Of a stretch of DNA of 64,000 nt, positions 43,390-51,929 are shown piece by piece. Source of the stretch: Streptomyces sp. CB00455. GTDB taxonomy: Bacteria; Actinomycetota; Actinomycetes; Streptomycetales; Streptomycetaceae. Position 1 is the stretch's first letter. Every line of letters begins with the position of its first letter. Location of the stretch: the NCBI RefSeq assembly GCF_001905445.1, contig NZ_LIVQ01000004.1, forward strand, positions 577,666 through 641,665. Direction: 5' to 3'. A model generated the notes under the pieces. That model saw only the letters and a program-made list of their open reading frames with translations. It was not told the origin of the DNA and did no database searches. A program made the translations under genes and the position numbers.

Positions 43390-43998
43390 CTACCGCGCCC
43401 GGCCCGGACCGGTGAACCAGACGACGGCGCGGACTCCGCTCGCCCGCATGGCGGCGACGACCGTGCCGAGGGGGCCGGCGAGCAACGGCACGACGAAGGC
43501 GGCCGGCAAGCCGCCGAGCAGCAGGCCGATGGCCACGTCGTGCGGGTAGTGGACGCCGACGAAGACGCGGGAGAAGGCCATCAGCAGCGCCAGCGGGACG
43601 GTCAGCAGCGCGAGCCGGCCCACGGCCAGGGCCAGTCCGACGGCGGCGGCGCCCGCGATGACCGAGTGGTTGCTGGGGAATGACCAGTCCCCGGGCACCG
43701 GGCACGGGACCAGGGGGGCCGCGGCCTCGGCGACGGCGCGGCACGGCCGTTCCTCGTCCACGGCGGACTTCACGGCCTCGGAGAGGACGTACGCGAGGGC
43801 GGTGGCCACAGGAGCCGCGACGGCCAGTGCGACCGCCCGCGAGCCGGGCCGGGTGCGCGCGCGCCACCACACGGCCGCGAAGAGCACGCCGAAGACCAGG
43901 AGCCCGTACTGCGTCCACACCTCGAACGCCGACTGCACCCAGACGGGCGTGGCGTGGGCGAAGCCGGTGATGTCGCGGTAGAGGCCGGAGCTGTCCAT
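43390..43998 (-). CDS. PAP2-family membrane phosphatase
   Basis: A 202-residue integral membrane phosphatase. All three PAP2 motifs are present: KSAVDEERP (KX6RP), PSNHS (motif 2 with its His) and SRVFVGVHYPHDVA (SRX5HX3D). About five to six membrane segments surround them. It could act on undecaprenyl pyrophosphate or lipid phosphates, which would fit cell-wall recycling near the envelope-stress genes, but specificity is not visible. I used ATG 43998; a GTG two codons upstream is possible. TACCGT lies eight bases before the ATG. Confidence 0.92.
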   Translation of the reverse strand: MDSSGLYRDITGFAHATPVWVQSAFEVWTQYGLLVFGVLFAAVWWRARTRPGSRAVALAVAAPVATALAYVLSEAVKSAVDEERPCRAVAEAAAPLVPCPVPGDWSFPSNHSVIAGAAAVGLALAVGRLALLTVPLALLMAFSRVFVGVHYPHDVAIGLLLGGLPAAFVVPLLAGPLGTVVAAMRASGVRAVVWFTGPGRAR

Positions 43999-44158
43999 GG
44001 TCACCGACGGTACTCAATGGGCGGGCGGTCCCGCGCCCGGCGCGTGGCTGGTTCCGGGTGCCCCGGATTGCGCCCGCAGGATGATCATCGGCAAATCGAG
44101 CGCGCATCGCGGCATGTGGGGCGCTGATCGGGCCCCCGACTCTCGTAAAGTTCCCTCC

Positions 44159-44962
44159 GTGGGATCTCTGCGCAATCCGGTCGGGCCGCTCCCCTCCTCC
44201 ATCTACTGGCGACGGAGGGCTGTGCTGGCGTCCGTCGTCGCGCTCCTCGCGCTCCTCGCCGTATGGACCGTCAGTTCCGGCGGGGGGAAGTCGAGTACGA
44301 ACGGGAAGGGCCAGGGCCACCCGCATCCCGTCACCTCGATCACCCCCGGGCCCGGCGGCACGGGGCCGGCGATCAGTCAGGCCCCGGGCGGGCGCACGGG
44401 GTCGGGCGGCGGCGGCACCGGGTCCGAGGGCGCGGGCTCGGCGGGCGCCGGCAAGAACGGTGAACCGGGCAGCGGCAGCGGCTCCTCGGGCGCGGGCGGC
44501 GCCGGCGGCAGCGGCAGGGGCGGCGCCCCGGTCCCGGTCCCCGCGGACTCGGAGCTGCCCACGTGCGCGCCGACCGCGTTGCAGTGGGAGGTCAAGAGCG
44601 TGAAGAACGAGTACGAGGCGAACGAGAAGCCCCGCCTCGAACTCGTCGCCCGCAACATCGCCGGCACCACCTGCAAGGTCGACCTCGGCCCCCGGCAGGC
44701 GGTCCTGACCATCCTTCAGGCGACGAGTGGCAAGCCGGTATGGTCCTCGGCGGACTGCCCGACGGGCGCGGGCAACGCGTTCTTCCGGCTCCCCGCGCAG
44801 AGCGAGACGAAGCAGTCGCTCGAATGGGACCGCAAGTTCAGCGCGGCCGACCAGTGCCAGGCGCCTCCGGCCGGCTCCGCGGGGCCCGACACGTACGTGG
44901 TCGAGGTCAAGTCCCCGGGCATGCCGGTGGCCCGCACCTCGTTCGTCCTGAAGCAGGACTAG
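44159..44962 (+). CDS. Secreted or anchored protein with Gly/Ser-rich spacer
   Basis: A 267-residue protein with one membrane segment (about 24-43), a 90-residue Gly/Ser/Ala/Pro-rich linker (TGSGGGGTGSEGAGSAGAGKNGEPG and more), and a C-terminal extracellular domain (about 135-267) with four cysteines (LPTCAPTALQWEV, GTTCKVDLGPRQ, SSADCPTGAGN, ADQCQAPP), probably two disulfides and an Ig-like sandwich. The GTG start has no Shine-Dalgarno; TAAAGT (44146-44151) sits seven bases upstream. Function unknown; it looks like a cell-surface protein. Confidence 0.8.
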   Translation: MGSLRNPVGPLPSSIYWRRRAVLASVVALLALLAVWTVSSGGGKSSTNGKGQGHPHPVTSITPGPGGTGPAISQAPGGRTGSGGGGTGSEGAGSAGAGKNGEPGSGSGSSGAGGAGGSGRGGAPVPVPADSELPTCAPTALQWEVKSVKNEYEANEKPRLELVARNIAGTTCKVDLGPRQAVLTILQATSGKPVWSSADCPTGAGNAFFRLPAQSETKQSLEWDRKFSAADQCQAPPAGSAGPDTYVVEVKSPGMPVARTSFVLKQD

Positions 44963-44990
44963 AAGCAGAACCAGAAGCAGGACAGGACCA

Positions 44991-45025
44991 GCCCCGCCGC
45001 GGGGCCCGGGCCCGGCGGCGGGGGC
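44991..45025. terminator. GC-rich hairpin between convergent genes
   Basis: GCCCCGCCGC (44991-45000) pairs with GCGGCGGGGGC (45015-45025), with one bulged G, between the anchored protein gene and disA. Confidence 0.6.
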
Positions 45026-45036
45026 AGCCCTCGGTG

Positions 45037-46161
45037 TCAGACGTAGCGTTCCAGGATCGAGGACTCCGCCAGGCGCGACAGGCCCTCGCGGACGCTGCGG
45101 GCGCGGGCCTCGCCCACGCCGTCCACCGTCTGGAGGTCGTCGACGCTGGCGGCGAGCAGCTTCTGCAGGCCGCCGAAGTGCTCCACGAGCCGCTCGATGA
45201 TCGCGCCCGGCAGCCTCGGCACCTTCGCCAGCAGCCGGTAGCCCCGCGGCGACACCGCGGAATCCAGGGTTTCGGGCGAGCCGGTGTACCCCAGCGCCTT
45301 CGCCACGATCGCCAGTTCCAGCAGCTCCGGATGCGTGAGCGCGTCCAGCTCGGAAAGGGCCTCGTCCACCGTGCGGGAACGCTTCGCCGTCGGCTCCGGT
45401 ACGTAGTCCCGGATCACCAGCTCCCGCTCCTGCTCGATCCCGACCGTCAGCTCGTCCAGCTGGAGCGACAGGAGTCGCCCGTCCGTGCCGAGTTCGACGA
45501 CGTACTCGGCGATCTCCGTCGCGATCCGGCGGACCATTTCCAGCCGCTGCGCGACCGCCGTGACGTCGCGGACCGTGACCAGGTCCTCGATCTCCAGCGC
45601 CGAAAGAGTGCCCGCGACCTCGTCCAGGCGCAGTTTGTAGCGCTCCAGCGTGGCCAGCGCCTGGTTCGCCCGCGAGAGGATCGCCCCGGACTCCTCCAGG
45701 ACCCGCCGCTCACCGTCCACGTACAGCGCGATCAGCCGCATCGACTGCGACACCGAGACGACGGGGAAGCCGCACTGCTTGGAGACGCGGTCGGCCGTAC
45801 GGTGGCGGGTGCCGGTCTCCTCCGTCGGGATCGACGCGTCCGGGACCAGCTGCACGCCGGCCCGCAGGATCTTGGTCAGGTCCTTGTCGAGGATGAGCGC
45901 GCCGTCGAGCTTGCACAGCTCGCGCAGGCGGGTCGCGGTGAACTCCACGTTCAGGACGAAGCCGCCGGTGCACATCGCTTCGACGCTCTTGTCCATGCCG
46001 AGGACGATGAGCCCGCCGGTGTTGCCCCGGACGATCCGTTCCAGACCGTCACGCAGGGGCTGACCAGGCGCGACCGCGCTCAGCGAAGCGCGCACCATGG
46101 CCTCCTGCCTGGCGCTCGCGCCCGACTTGCCGGATGCTGCTGCCCCGTCCTTGGCTGCCAC
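45037..46161 (-). CDS. disA: DisA, DNA-scanning diadenylate cyclase
   Basis: A 374-residue DisA that makes cyclic di-AMP and scans DNA for branched structures. The DAC domain (about 20-160) has KLDGALILD (DGA motif) and GTRHRTADRV (RHR motif); a linker helical region and a C-terminal RuvA-like HhH domain (GYRLLAKVPRLPGAIIERLV, then LLAASVDDLQTVDGVGEARARSVREGL) follow. I chose GTG 46161, with GGAGGAG four bases upstream, over a start 15 codons earlier. It is cotranscribed with radA, as is common. Confidence 0.96.
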   Translation of the reverse strand: MAAKDGAAASGKSGASARQEAMVRASLSAVAPGQPLRDGLERIVRGNTGGLIVLGMDKSVEAMCTGGFVLNVEFTATRLRELCKLDGALILDKDLTKILRAGVQLVPDASIPTEETGTRHRTADRVSKQCGFPVVSVSQSMRLIALYVDGERRVLEESGAILSRANQALATLERYKLRLDEVAGTLSALEIEDLVTVRDVTAVAQRLEMVRRIATEIAEYVVELGTDGRLLSLQLDELTVGIEQERELVIRDYVPEPTAKRSRTVDEALSELDALTHPELLELAIVAKALGYTGSPETLDSAVSPRGYRLLAKVPRLPGAIIERLVEHFGGLQKLLAASVDDLQTVDGVGEARARSVREGLSRLAESSILERYV

Positions 46162-46351
46162 TGCACTCCTCCGGTCGCGGGTTGCGCCGTCCGGCGCTGC
46201 GGGCACGAAGACGCGCGTACGGCCGGGCGGACCAGCCAGAAGTCTACCGGCGCGCGCCGCGGCCCCGCCGTGGCTTGGCCAGGTACGCCCCGCTGTGGCC
46301 GGTCGGGGGGCACCCGACCAGCCATCGGTCCCGGTACGCGCCCGCCGCCCG

Positions 46352-47767
46352 CTACTCGCCCGCGGCCCGCTCCTTGGCCGGCGTACGGGAGCGCCCGCGC
46401 GGCAGCACGCGCAGCGCGTCGCCCATGTCGGCGACCTCGACGACCTTCATCCCGGCGGGCACCTTGCCCGGATCGGCAGGCACCAGGGCGTGCGTGAAGC
46501 CCAGCCGGTGCGCCTCGGCGAGCCGCCGCTGTACGCCGGTCACCCGCCGCACCTCGCCGGCCAGGCCGACCTCGCCGATGGCCACGAGGTTCTTCGGGAG
46601 CGGTACGTCGCTGGCGGCGGAGGCCAGCGCGAGCGCGATCGCCAGGTCGGCGGCGGGCTCGGTCAGCTTCACCCCGCCGACGGTGGCGCTGTAGATGTCG
46701 CGCTTGCCGAGGGCGGTGATCCGGCCGCGCTGCTCCAGCACCGCCAGCATCATCGAGACGCGGGAGGTTTCCAGGCCCGATGTGGTGCGCCGGGGAGAGG
46801 GGATCTGCGAGTCCACGGTGAGCGCCTGCACCTCCGCGACCAGCGGGCGCTTGCCCTCCAGGGTCACGGTTAGACACGTCCCCGGTACGGCCTCGGCGCG
46901 CCGGGTCAGGAACAGCCCGCTCGGGTCGGCGAGCCCGGTGATCCCTTCGTCGTGCAACTCGAAGCAGCCGACCTCGTCGGTGGTCCCGTACCGGTTCTTC
47001 ACCCCGCGCACGAGCCGCAGCCGGGCGTGCCGGTCGCCCTCGAAGCTCAGCACCACATCGACGAGGTGTTCCAGGAGGCGGGGGCCGGCGATGGCGCCGT
47101 CCTTGGTCACGTGTCCGACGAGGAGGGTGGACATGCCGCGCTCCTTGGAGGCGCGGATCAGGGCACCGGCGACCTCGCGCACCTGGGCCATGCCGCCGGG
47201 CGCGCCGTCGATCTCGGGGGAGGCGATGGTCTGTACGGAGTCCAGGATGAGCAGGGAGGGCTTCACCGCGTCGAGGTGCCCGAGGACCGCCGACAAGTCG
47301 GTCTCCGCGGCGAGGTAGAGGTGGTCGCTGAGCGCGTGGATCCGGTCGGCGCGCAGCCGTACCTGGCTCGCCGACTCCTCACCCGTCACGTACAGGGTGC
47401 GGTGCTCGTCGCTGGCCGCCTTCGCCGCGACGTCCAGGAGCAGCGTCGACTTGCCGACGCCGGGCTCACCGGCGAGCAGCACCACGGCGCCGGGCACGAG
47501 CCCGCCGCCGAGGACGCGGTCCAGTTCGTCCACGCCGGTGCTGCGCGCGGTCGCCGTCCGGCCGTCGACCTGCGCGATGGGCACGGCGGCGGTCGAGACC
47601 CGGCCGGCCGCGGTGGTCCGCACGGCGGGCGCGCCCATCTCCTCGACGGTGCCCCACGCCTGGCACTCGGGACACCGCCCGAGCCACTTCGCGGTGGTCC
47701 AGCCGCACTCGGTACAGCGGTAGGACGGCCGGTCCTTGGCGGATGAACGAGCGGTGCGGGCAGCCAT
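46352..47767 (-). CDS. radA: RadA (Sms) DNA repair/recombination protein
   Basis: A 471-residue RadA with an N-terminal zinc finger (CTECGWTTAKWLGRCPECQAWG), Walker A GEPGVGKST (about 100-108), the RadA KNRxG motif as KNRYG, and the C-terminal Lon-like domain (RITALGKRDIYSATVGGVKLTEPAADLAIALALAS). It branch-migrates D-loops and works with DisA and RecA in repair. ATG 47767 is chosen; a TACCGT box (47775-47780) lies seven bases before it. The disA gene follows after 190 bases. Confidence 0.96.
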   Translation of the reverse strand: MAARTARSSAKDRPSYRCTECGWTTAKWLGRCPECQAWGTVEEMGAPAVRTTAAGRVSTAAVPIAQVDGRTATARSTGVDELDRVLGGGLVPGAVVLLAGEPGVGKSTLLLDVAAKAASDEHRTLYVTGEESASQVRLRADRIHALSDHLYLAAETDLSAVLGHLDAVKPSLLILDSVQTIASPEIDGAPGGMAQVREVAGALIRASKERGMSTLLVGHVTKDGAIAGPRLLEHLVDVVLSFEGDRHARLRLVRGVKNRYGTTDEVGCFELHDEGITGLADPSGLFLTRRAEAVPGTCLTVTLEGKRPLVAEVQALTVDSQIPSPRRTTSGLETSRVSMMLAVLEQRGRITALGKRDIYSATVGGVKLTEPAADLAIALALASAASDVPLPKNLVAIGEVGLAGEVRRVTGVQRRLAEAHRLGFTHALVPADPGKVPAGMKVVEVADMGDALRVLPRGRSRTPAKERAAGE

Positions 47768-48107
47768 GCCGCTCACGGTAGCCGCCCCCACTGACAGCCC
47801 GGCCCGCGGTGCCGCCCCGCGGTGCCGGACGGGGATGCGCGGCGGGAGTTCGGCCGGGTGCCCGGCGGGCGCCGGGCCGGGTGCCGGACCGGGCGCCGGG
47901 CGCGCTGCCGCCCGACGTCCCCGCCGTCCCCCCTCCCCGCCGTCCCCCTCCCCGCCCTCCCCGCCGTGCCGAGTGCCCCCGTCGGTGCCCGCCGCCGGCC
48001 GTCGCGTCAGGGGCCGCGTCAGCGGATCGCCGATCTGTTCACCCGTAAGGGCTAAATGTGCTGAAGGCTTCCGGGCCGCAACCGGCGCGGCGCCTACGGT
48101 TCGCCAG
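47768..48107. repeat. Gene-free divergent spacer with degenerate GC repeats
   Basis: No gene is supported. The sequence is made of GCCGGACCGGGCGCCGGGCGC and CCCCTCCCCGCCGTCCCC-like blocks. The end nearest radA holds its TACCGT box; the end nearest the BACON gene holds TACGGT (48095-48100), seven bases before its GTG. Confidence 0.6.
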
Positions 48108-49847
48108 GTGAACAGCAGCAACCAGGCACACCCCTCGCCGCGCACCGGCGCACACCGGGCGCACGGGTGCACGCCCCCCGAAGGGGAGCAGGCGCCCCCC
48201 TTCCGGCACGAGCCCTACCTGGACGGTCTGTACACCTACTGCCTCTCGGTCCTCTGCGACCACGACACGGCCACCGACGTGCTCGCCGACGCCCTCGCCG
48301 TGGCCGAGCGGCATCCCGGCCGCTGCCCCGACGAGGGCGAGCGGCGGGCCTGGCTCTACGCCCTCGCCCGCTGGAGCTGTCTGCGCCGCCTGGCGGAGCA
48401 GCGGCGCGCACGACGGGGCGCGCACTGCGCCCAGCGTGCGCCGGAGCACACCGGCCACGACCATGCGCCGGGTGCCGGCGCCGACCCGGACTCCGCCGGC
48501 GACCGGGCCCCCGGGGCCCGGCGCACTCTTGACGTGAGCGCGTACCGCCGTACCGAGCTGGCCCGGCTCGCCTGGCCGGAAGCCGCGGGCACCACGCCCG
48601 AGCAGCGTGAAGCCCTGGAGCTCGCCGTCCGCCACCGCCTCGGGGTCACCGAGCTCGCCGCCGTGCTCGGCACGCCGCCCGCCGCCGCCCGCGAGCTGCT
48701 GTCCGGCGCCGCCTGCGAAGTGGAACGCACCCGCGCCGCCCTGGCCGTCGTGGAGACCGGCGGCTGCCCCAGCGTCTCCCGGCTCACCGGCGACGGGCAG
48801 GTCCTGCTGTCGACCACGCTGCGCGCCGAGCTCGTGCGCCATGTGGACGACTGCCCGCGCTGCCGCCGCGTCGCCGAACGCGTGGGCGCCGCGGCCCCGT
48901 GGCCCGGCACCGGCGGCATCGACACGGCCGCCGCGCTCCCCCTGGTGCCCGCCCCCCGCACCGCCGTCCACGCGGCGATGCTCCGCTCCGGACGGGGCCG
49001 GCGCCCCGGACCGCGCTTCGACCGCACCGGCTTCCCGATGGATCCGAAGGACCGGGCGGCCCGCCGGGACCGGCTGCGGGCCCGCGCGGTCACCACCACC
49101 GTGGTCGCCACGGTCGTCGCGGCGCCGGTCATCGCGCTGTGGACGGCCTACCGGGGCGCTCCCAGCACCGGCGAGTCCGTCGGCGGCGACGCCACCCGCA
49201 TCTCCTCCGGCGAAGCCGACCTCTCGTTGGCGCTGCCCGGCGGCCGGCCCCTGTCCGCCTACGAGAACGCCGGGAACGCCGCCACCACCAGCGGCGGCCC
49301 AGGCTTCGCCGCGGGCAGCGCCGAGCCCGACGTCTCCGTGCAGGTGATCAGCACCGGCCCGCCGGCGAGCCCCGGCCACACGGCCGCCGTAGGCCGCCTC
49401 ACCGTGGCCGCGTCCTCCCGGGGGGCCACGACCCTGCTCACCCTCACCGCGGCCGGCGGGGCTCCCGTGGACTGGCGGCTGTGGTGCGACGCGCCCTGGC
49501 TGCGTGCGAGCCGCACCGCGGGCACGCTGGCCCCAGGAGAATCGGTCACCCTGCGGATCACCATCGACCACGAGGCCCAGCCCGTCGGGGCCTGGGCGGC
49601 CCGGGTGGGCGTGGACCCGGCCGGCGCGGTCGTCTCCATCCAGGGCCGCGGCCGGCCGGCGCCGACACCGCAGGAGCAGCCCTCGACCCCGACGACGGCT
49701 CCCACCCCCGCGCCGACCCCTACCCCGACACCTACTCCCACCCCGACGCCGACGCCGACGCCCACTCCCACGCCGACGGAGTCCGCGACCCCGACACCGT
49801 CCTCGGAAGGTACGGTTTCCCCGGATCCCGCCGCCGGCTCCGGCTGA
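48108..49847 (+). CDS. Sigma-like/anti-sigma-like/BACON fusion membrane protein
   Basis: A 579-residue protein with four parts. Residues about 37-105 and 162-215 resemble ECF sigma regions 2 and 4 (YLDGLYTYCLSVLCDHDTATDVLADALAVAERHP; PEQREALELAVRHRLGVTELAAVL). Residues 245-252 form a zinc-anti-sigma-like HVDDCPRC motif (H-X3-C-X2-C). One membrane segment lies at about 327-348. The outside part holds a BACON-type beta domain (about 427-514, ending VSIQGRGRP) and a Thr-Pro repeat tail (about 525-565). The start is GTG 48108 with TACGGT seven bases upstream. Such joined sigma/anti-sigma/sensor layouts are unusual; transcription activity is not shown. Confidence 0.8.
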   Translation: MNSSNQAHPSPRTGAHRAHGCTPPEGEQAPPFRHEPYLDGLYTYCLSVLCDHDTATDVLADALAVAERHPGRCPDEGERRAWLYALARWSCLRRLAEQRRARRGAHCAQRAPEHTGHDHAPGAGADPDSAGDRAPGARRTLDVSAYRRTELARLAWPEAAGTTPEQREALELAVRHRLGVTELAAVLGTPPAAARELLSGAACEVERTRAALAVVETGGCPSVSRLTGDGQVLLSTTLRAELVRHVDDCPRCRRVAERVGAAAPWPGTGGIDTAAALPLVPAPRTAVHAAMLRSGRGRRPGPRFDRTGFPMDPKDRAARRDRLRARAVTTTVVATVVAAPVIALWTAYRGAPSTGESVGGDATRISSGEADLSLALPGGRPLSAYENAGNAATTSGGPGFAAGSAEPDVSVQVISTGPPASPGHTAAVGRLTVAASSRGATTLLTLTAAGGAPVDWRLWCDAPWLRASRTAGTLAPGESVTLRITIDHEAQPVGAWAARVGVDPAGAVVSIQGRGRPAPTPQEQPSTPTTAPTPAPTPTPTPTPTPTPTPTPTPTPTESATPTPSSEGTVSPDPAAGSG

Positions 49848-49860
49848 GCGGGTGCGGCCC

Positions 49861-50799
49861 TCAGCCGCCCGTCGTCGGCAGGTGGTCCAGGCGCCGCAGG
49901 ATGACGCCCTCGCGCAGCGCCCACGGGCAGATCTCCAGCTGCTCGACGCCGAAGAGATCCATCGCGCCCTCCGCGACCAGAGCGCCCGCCAGGAGCTGGC
50001 CGGCCCGGCCTTCGGAGACGCCCGGAAGGGCCGCGCGCTGGGCGGTGGTCATCGCGGCCAGGCGCGGCACCCATTCCTCCAGGGACTTGCGGGTCAGGTC
50101 CCGCTGCACATAGAGGCCGTCCCCCGAACGGGCCGCTCCCGCGATGCGGGCCAGCTGCTTGAAGGTCTTCGAGGTCGCCACCACGTGGTCCGGGACTCCG
50201 AAGCGGCGGAACTCTCCGACAGTGCGTGCGATCTCGGTCCGCACGTGCCGGCGCAGCGCCCGGACGTCCAGCGCGTCCGGCGGATCACCGGGGAGCCAGC
50301 CCGCCGTCAGGCGGCCGGCGCCGAGCGGCAGCGAGACGGCCGCGTCCGGCTCCTCGTCGATGCCGTAGGCGACCTCCAGCGAGCCGCCGCCGATGTCGAG
50401 GACCAGCAGCTTGCCGGCCGACCAGCCGAACCAGCGCCGCGCGGCCAGGAAGGTCAGCCGCGCCTCGTCCGCACCGCTCAGGACCGGCAGGTCGACCCCG
50501 GTCTCGGCCTTGACCCGCGCCAGGACCTCGTCCGCGTTGGTGGCTTCGCGCACCGCACTGGTCGCGAAGGGGAGGACGTCCTCGCACCCCTTGTCCTCGG
50601 CGGCCCGCACGGCGTCGCCGATCACCGACACGAGACGCTCGACGCCCTCGGCGGTGACGGCGCCCTCCGCGTCGAGGAGCTCCGCCAGCCGCATGTCCAC
50701 CTTGTGGGAATGCGCCGGCTGGGGGTGCGCACCGGGGTGCGCGTCCACCACCAGCAGGTGGACCGTGTTCGAACCCACATCAAGGACACCGAGTCTCAT
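49861..50799 (-). CDS. Ppx/GppA-family exopolyphosphatase-like phosphatase
   Basis: A 312-residue ASKHA-fold phosphatase of the Ppx/GppA family, which act on polyphosphate or pppGpp. The phosphate-binding loops MRLGVLDVGSNTVHLLV and LLVLDIGGGSLEVAYG, the FATSAVREATNADEVL helix and VSEGRAGQLLAGALV are typical. It is shorter than E. coli Ppx and lacks its C-terminal domains, as in the actinobacterial Ppx1 type. TAGCGT is eight bases before the ATG and no Shine-Dalgarno is seen. The other side of the short intergenic gap starts the Cys-rich gene. Confidence 0.93.
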   Translation of the reverse strand: MRLGVLDVGSNTVHLLVVDAHPGAHPQPAHSHKVDMRLAELLDAEGAVTAEGVERLVSVIGDAVRAAEDKGCEDVLPFATSAVREATNADEVLARVKAETGVDLPVLSGADEARLTFLAARRWFGWSAGKLLVLDIGGGSLEVAYGIDEEPDAAVSLPLGAGRLTAGWLPGDPPDALDVRALRRHVRTEIARTVGEFRRFGVPDHVVATSKTFKQLARIAGAARSGDGLYVQRDLTRKSLEEWVPRLAAMTTAQRAALPGVSEGRAGQLLAGALVAEGAMDLFGVEQLEICPWALREGVILRRLDHLPTTGG

Positions 50800-50862
50800 A
50801 AGGGGGAACGCTACTGCGGTGCACAAGAGGGGGTTGTGTAAGGGGCGCTTAGGCTTGGGTTT

Positions 50863-51828
50863 GTGCCCAATACGAAGAAGGCCAACAAGACCCGGTCGAA
50901 GAACGACAAGGGCAAGAGCAGCAGCAAAGCCGCCCTGGAGGCCGCACTCGCAGCCGACGAGAAGGGCCTGGACTTCCCCCGCGCCTGGGTGGAGTTCCCC
51001 GATCCCGCCGATGAGGAACAGGTCTTCCGCTGCGATCTGACCTGGCTGACCTCCCGGTGGACCTGCATCTTCGGCAGCGGCTGCCAGGGGATCCAGGCGG
51101 GCCGCGCCGACGACGGCTGCTGCACGCTCGGCGCCCACTTCTCCGATGAGGACGACGAGAAACGCGTGGCCGGCCACGTGGCCCGGCTGACGCCCGAGCT
51201 GTGGCAGTACCACGACGTCGGCAGCGAGAGCGGGTGGACGCAAGTGGACGACGACGGGGAGAAGCAGACCCGCCGCTGGGAGGGCTCGTGCATCTTCCAG
51301 AACCGTCCCGGCTTCCCGGCCGGCGCCGGCTGCGCGCTGCACATCCTGGCGCTGCGCGAGGGACGCGAGCCGCTGGAGACCAAGCCCGACGTCTGCTGGC
51401 AGCTGCCGGTCCGCCGGACCTACGACTGGATCGACCGGCCCGACGACACCCGCGTGCTCCAGGTCTCGATCGGCGAGTACGACCGCCGTGGCTGGGGACC
51501 GGGCGGCCACGACCTGCACTGGTGGTGCACGTCGGCCACCTCGGCGCACGGTGCCGGGGAGCCGGTGTACGTGTCGTACCGCGCCGAGCTGACGGAGCTG
51601 ATGGGCAAGGAGGGGTACGAGGCGCTGGTGGAGCTGTGCGAGGCGCGCCTCGCCTCGCTGCTGCCGATGGCCCCGCACCCGGCCGATCCCGTCGTCCCCG
51701 CAGACCCCGTCGCCGCGGCCGTTCCCCCCGCCACGGGCATCCCGGGCGTCCCTGCCGTCCCCGGCGGCCCGGGCGCTCCGGGCACCGCCGACGGCCCGGA
51801 CCGTCGCGGCCCCGCCGGCCCTGCCTGA
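50863..51828 (+). CDS. Cysteine-rich protein of unknown function
   Basis: A 321-residue protein with a basic Lys-rich N-terminus (MPNTKKANKTRSKNDKGKSS), then nine cysteines at about 57, 68, 74, 86, 87, 143, 157, 178 and 222, in motifs FRCDL, CIFGSGCQGI, DDGCCTLGAHF, SCIFQNRPG, GCALH, DVCWQ and WWCTS. Such a pattern resembles YkgJ/FliB-like metal-binding proteins and suggests a bound metal cluster. The C-terminal 50 residues are Pro/Ala-rich. TAGGCT (50850-50855) is seven bases before the GTG. It is next to Ppx/GppA and before an isomerase. No enzyme activity is assigned. Confidence 0.8.
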   Translation: MPNTKKANKTRSKNDKGKSSSKAALEAALAADEKGLDFPRAWVEFPDPADEEQVFRCDLTWLTSRWTCIFGSGCQGIQAGRADDGCCTLGAHFSDEDDEKRVAGHVARLTPELWQYHDVGSESGWTQVDDDGEKQTRRWEGSCIFQNRPGFPAGAGCALHILALREGREPLETKPDVCWQLPVRRTYDWIDRPDDTRVLQVSIGEYDRRGWGPGGHDLHWWCTSATSAHGAGEPVYVSYRAELTELMGKEGYEALVELCEARLASLLPMAPHPADPVVPADPVAAAVPPATGIPGVPAVPGGPGAPGTADGPDRRGPAGPA

Positions 51829-51929
51829 GCGGCGACGGTACGGGGCCCGTCCGGCCGGGATGCGGAGCGGGCCCGGCCGCGAAGCGGGGGCGGCCTCGCG
51901 GCCGGGCCCCGGCCCCGTACCCTGTCTCC

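Noticed and set aside
44005..44158. Longer N-terminus of the Gly-rich anchored protein from 43997.
   Set aside because: It overlaps the PAP2 gene start on the other strand and lacks a sensible N-terminus; GTG 44159 directly precedes the membrane segment.
47736..48107. N-terminal extension of the BACON fusion protein to 47736.
   Set aside because: It crosses the start of radA on the other strand and consists of low-complexity Arg/Pro/Gly sequence; GTG 48108 has a well-placed TACGGT box.
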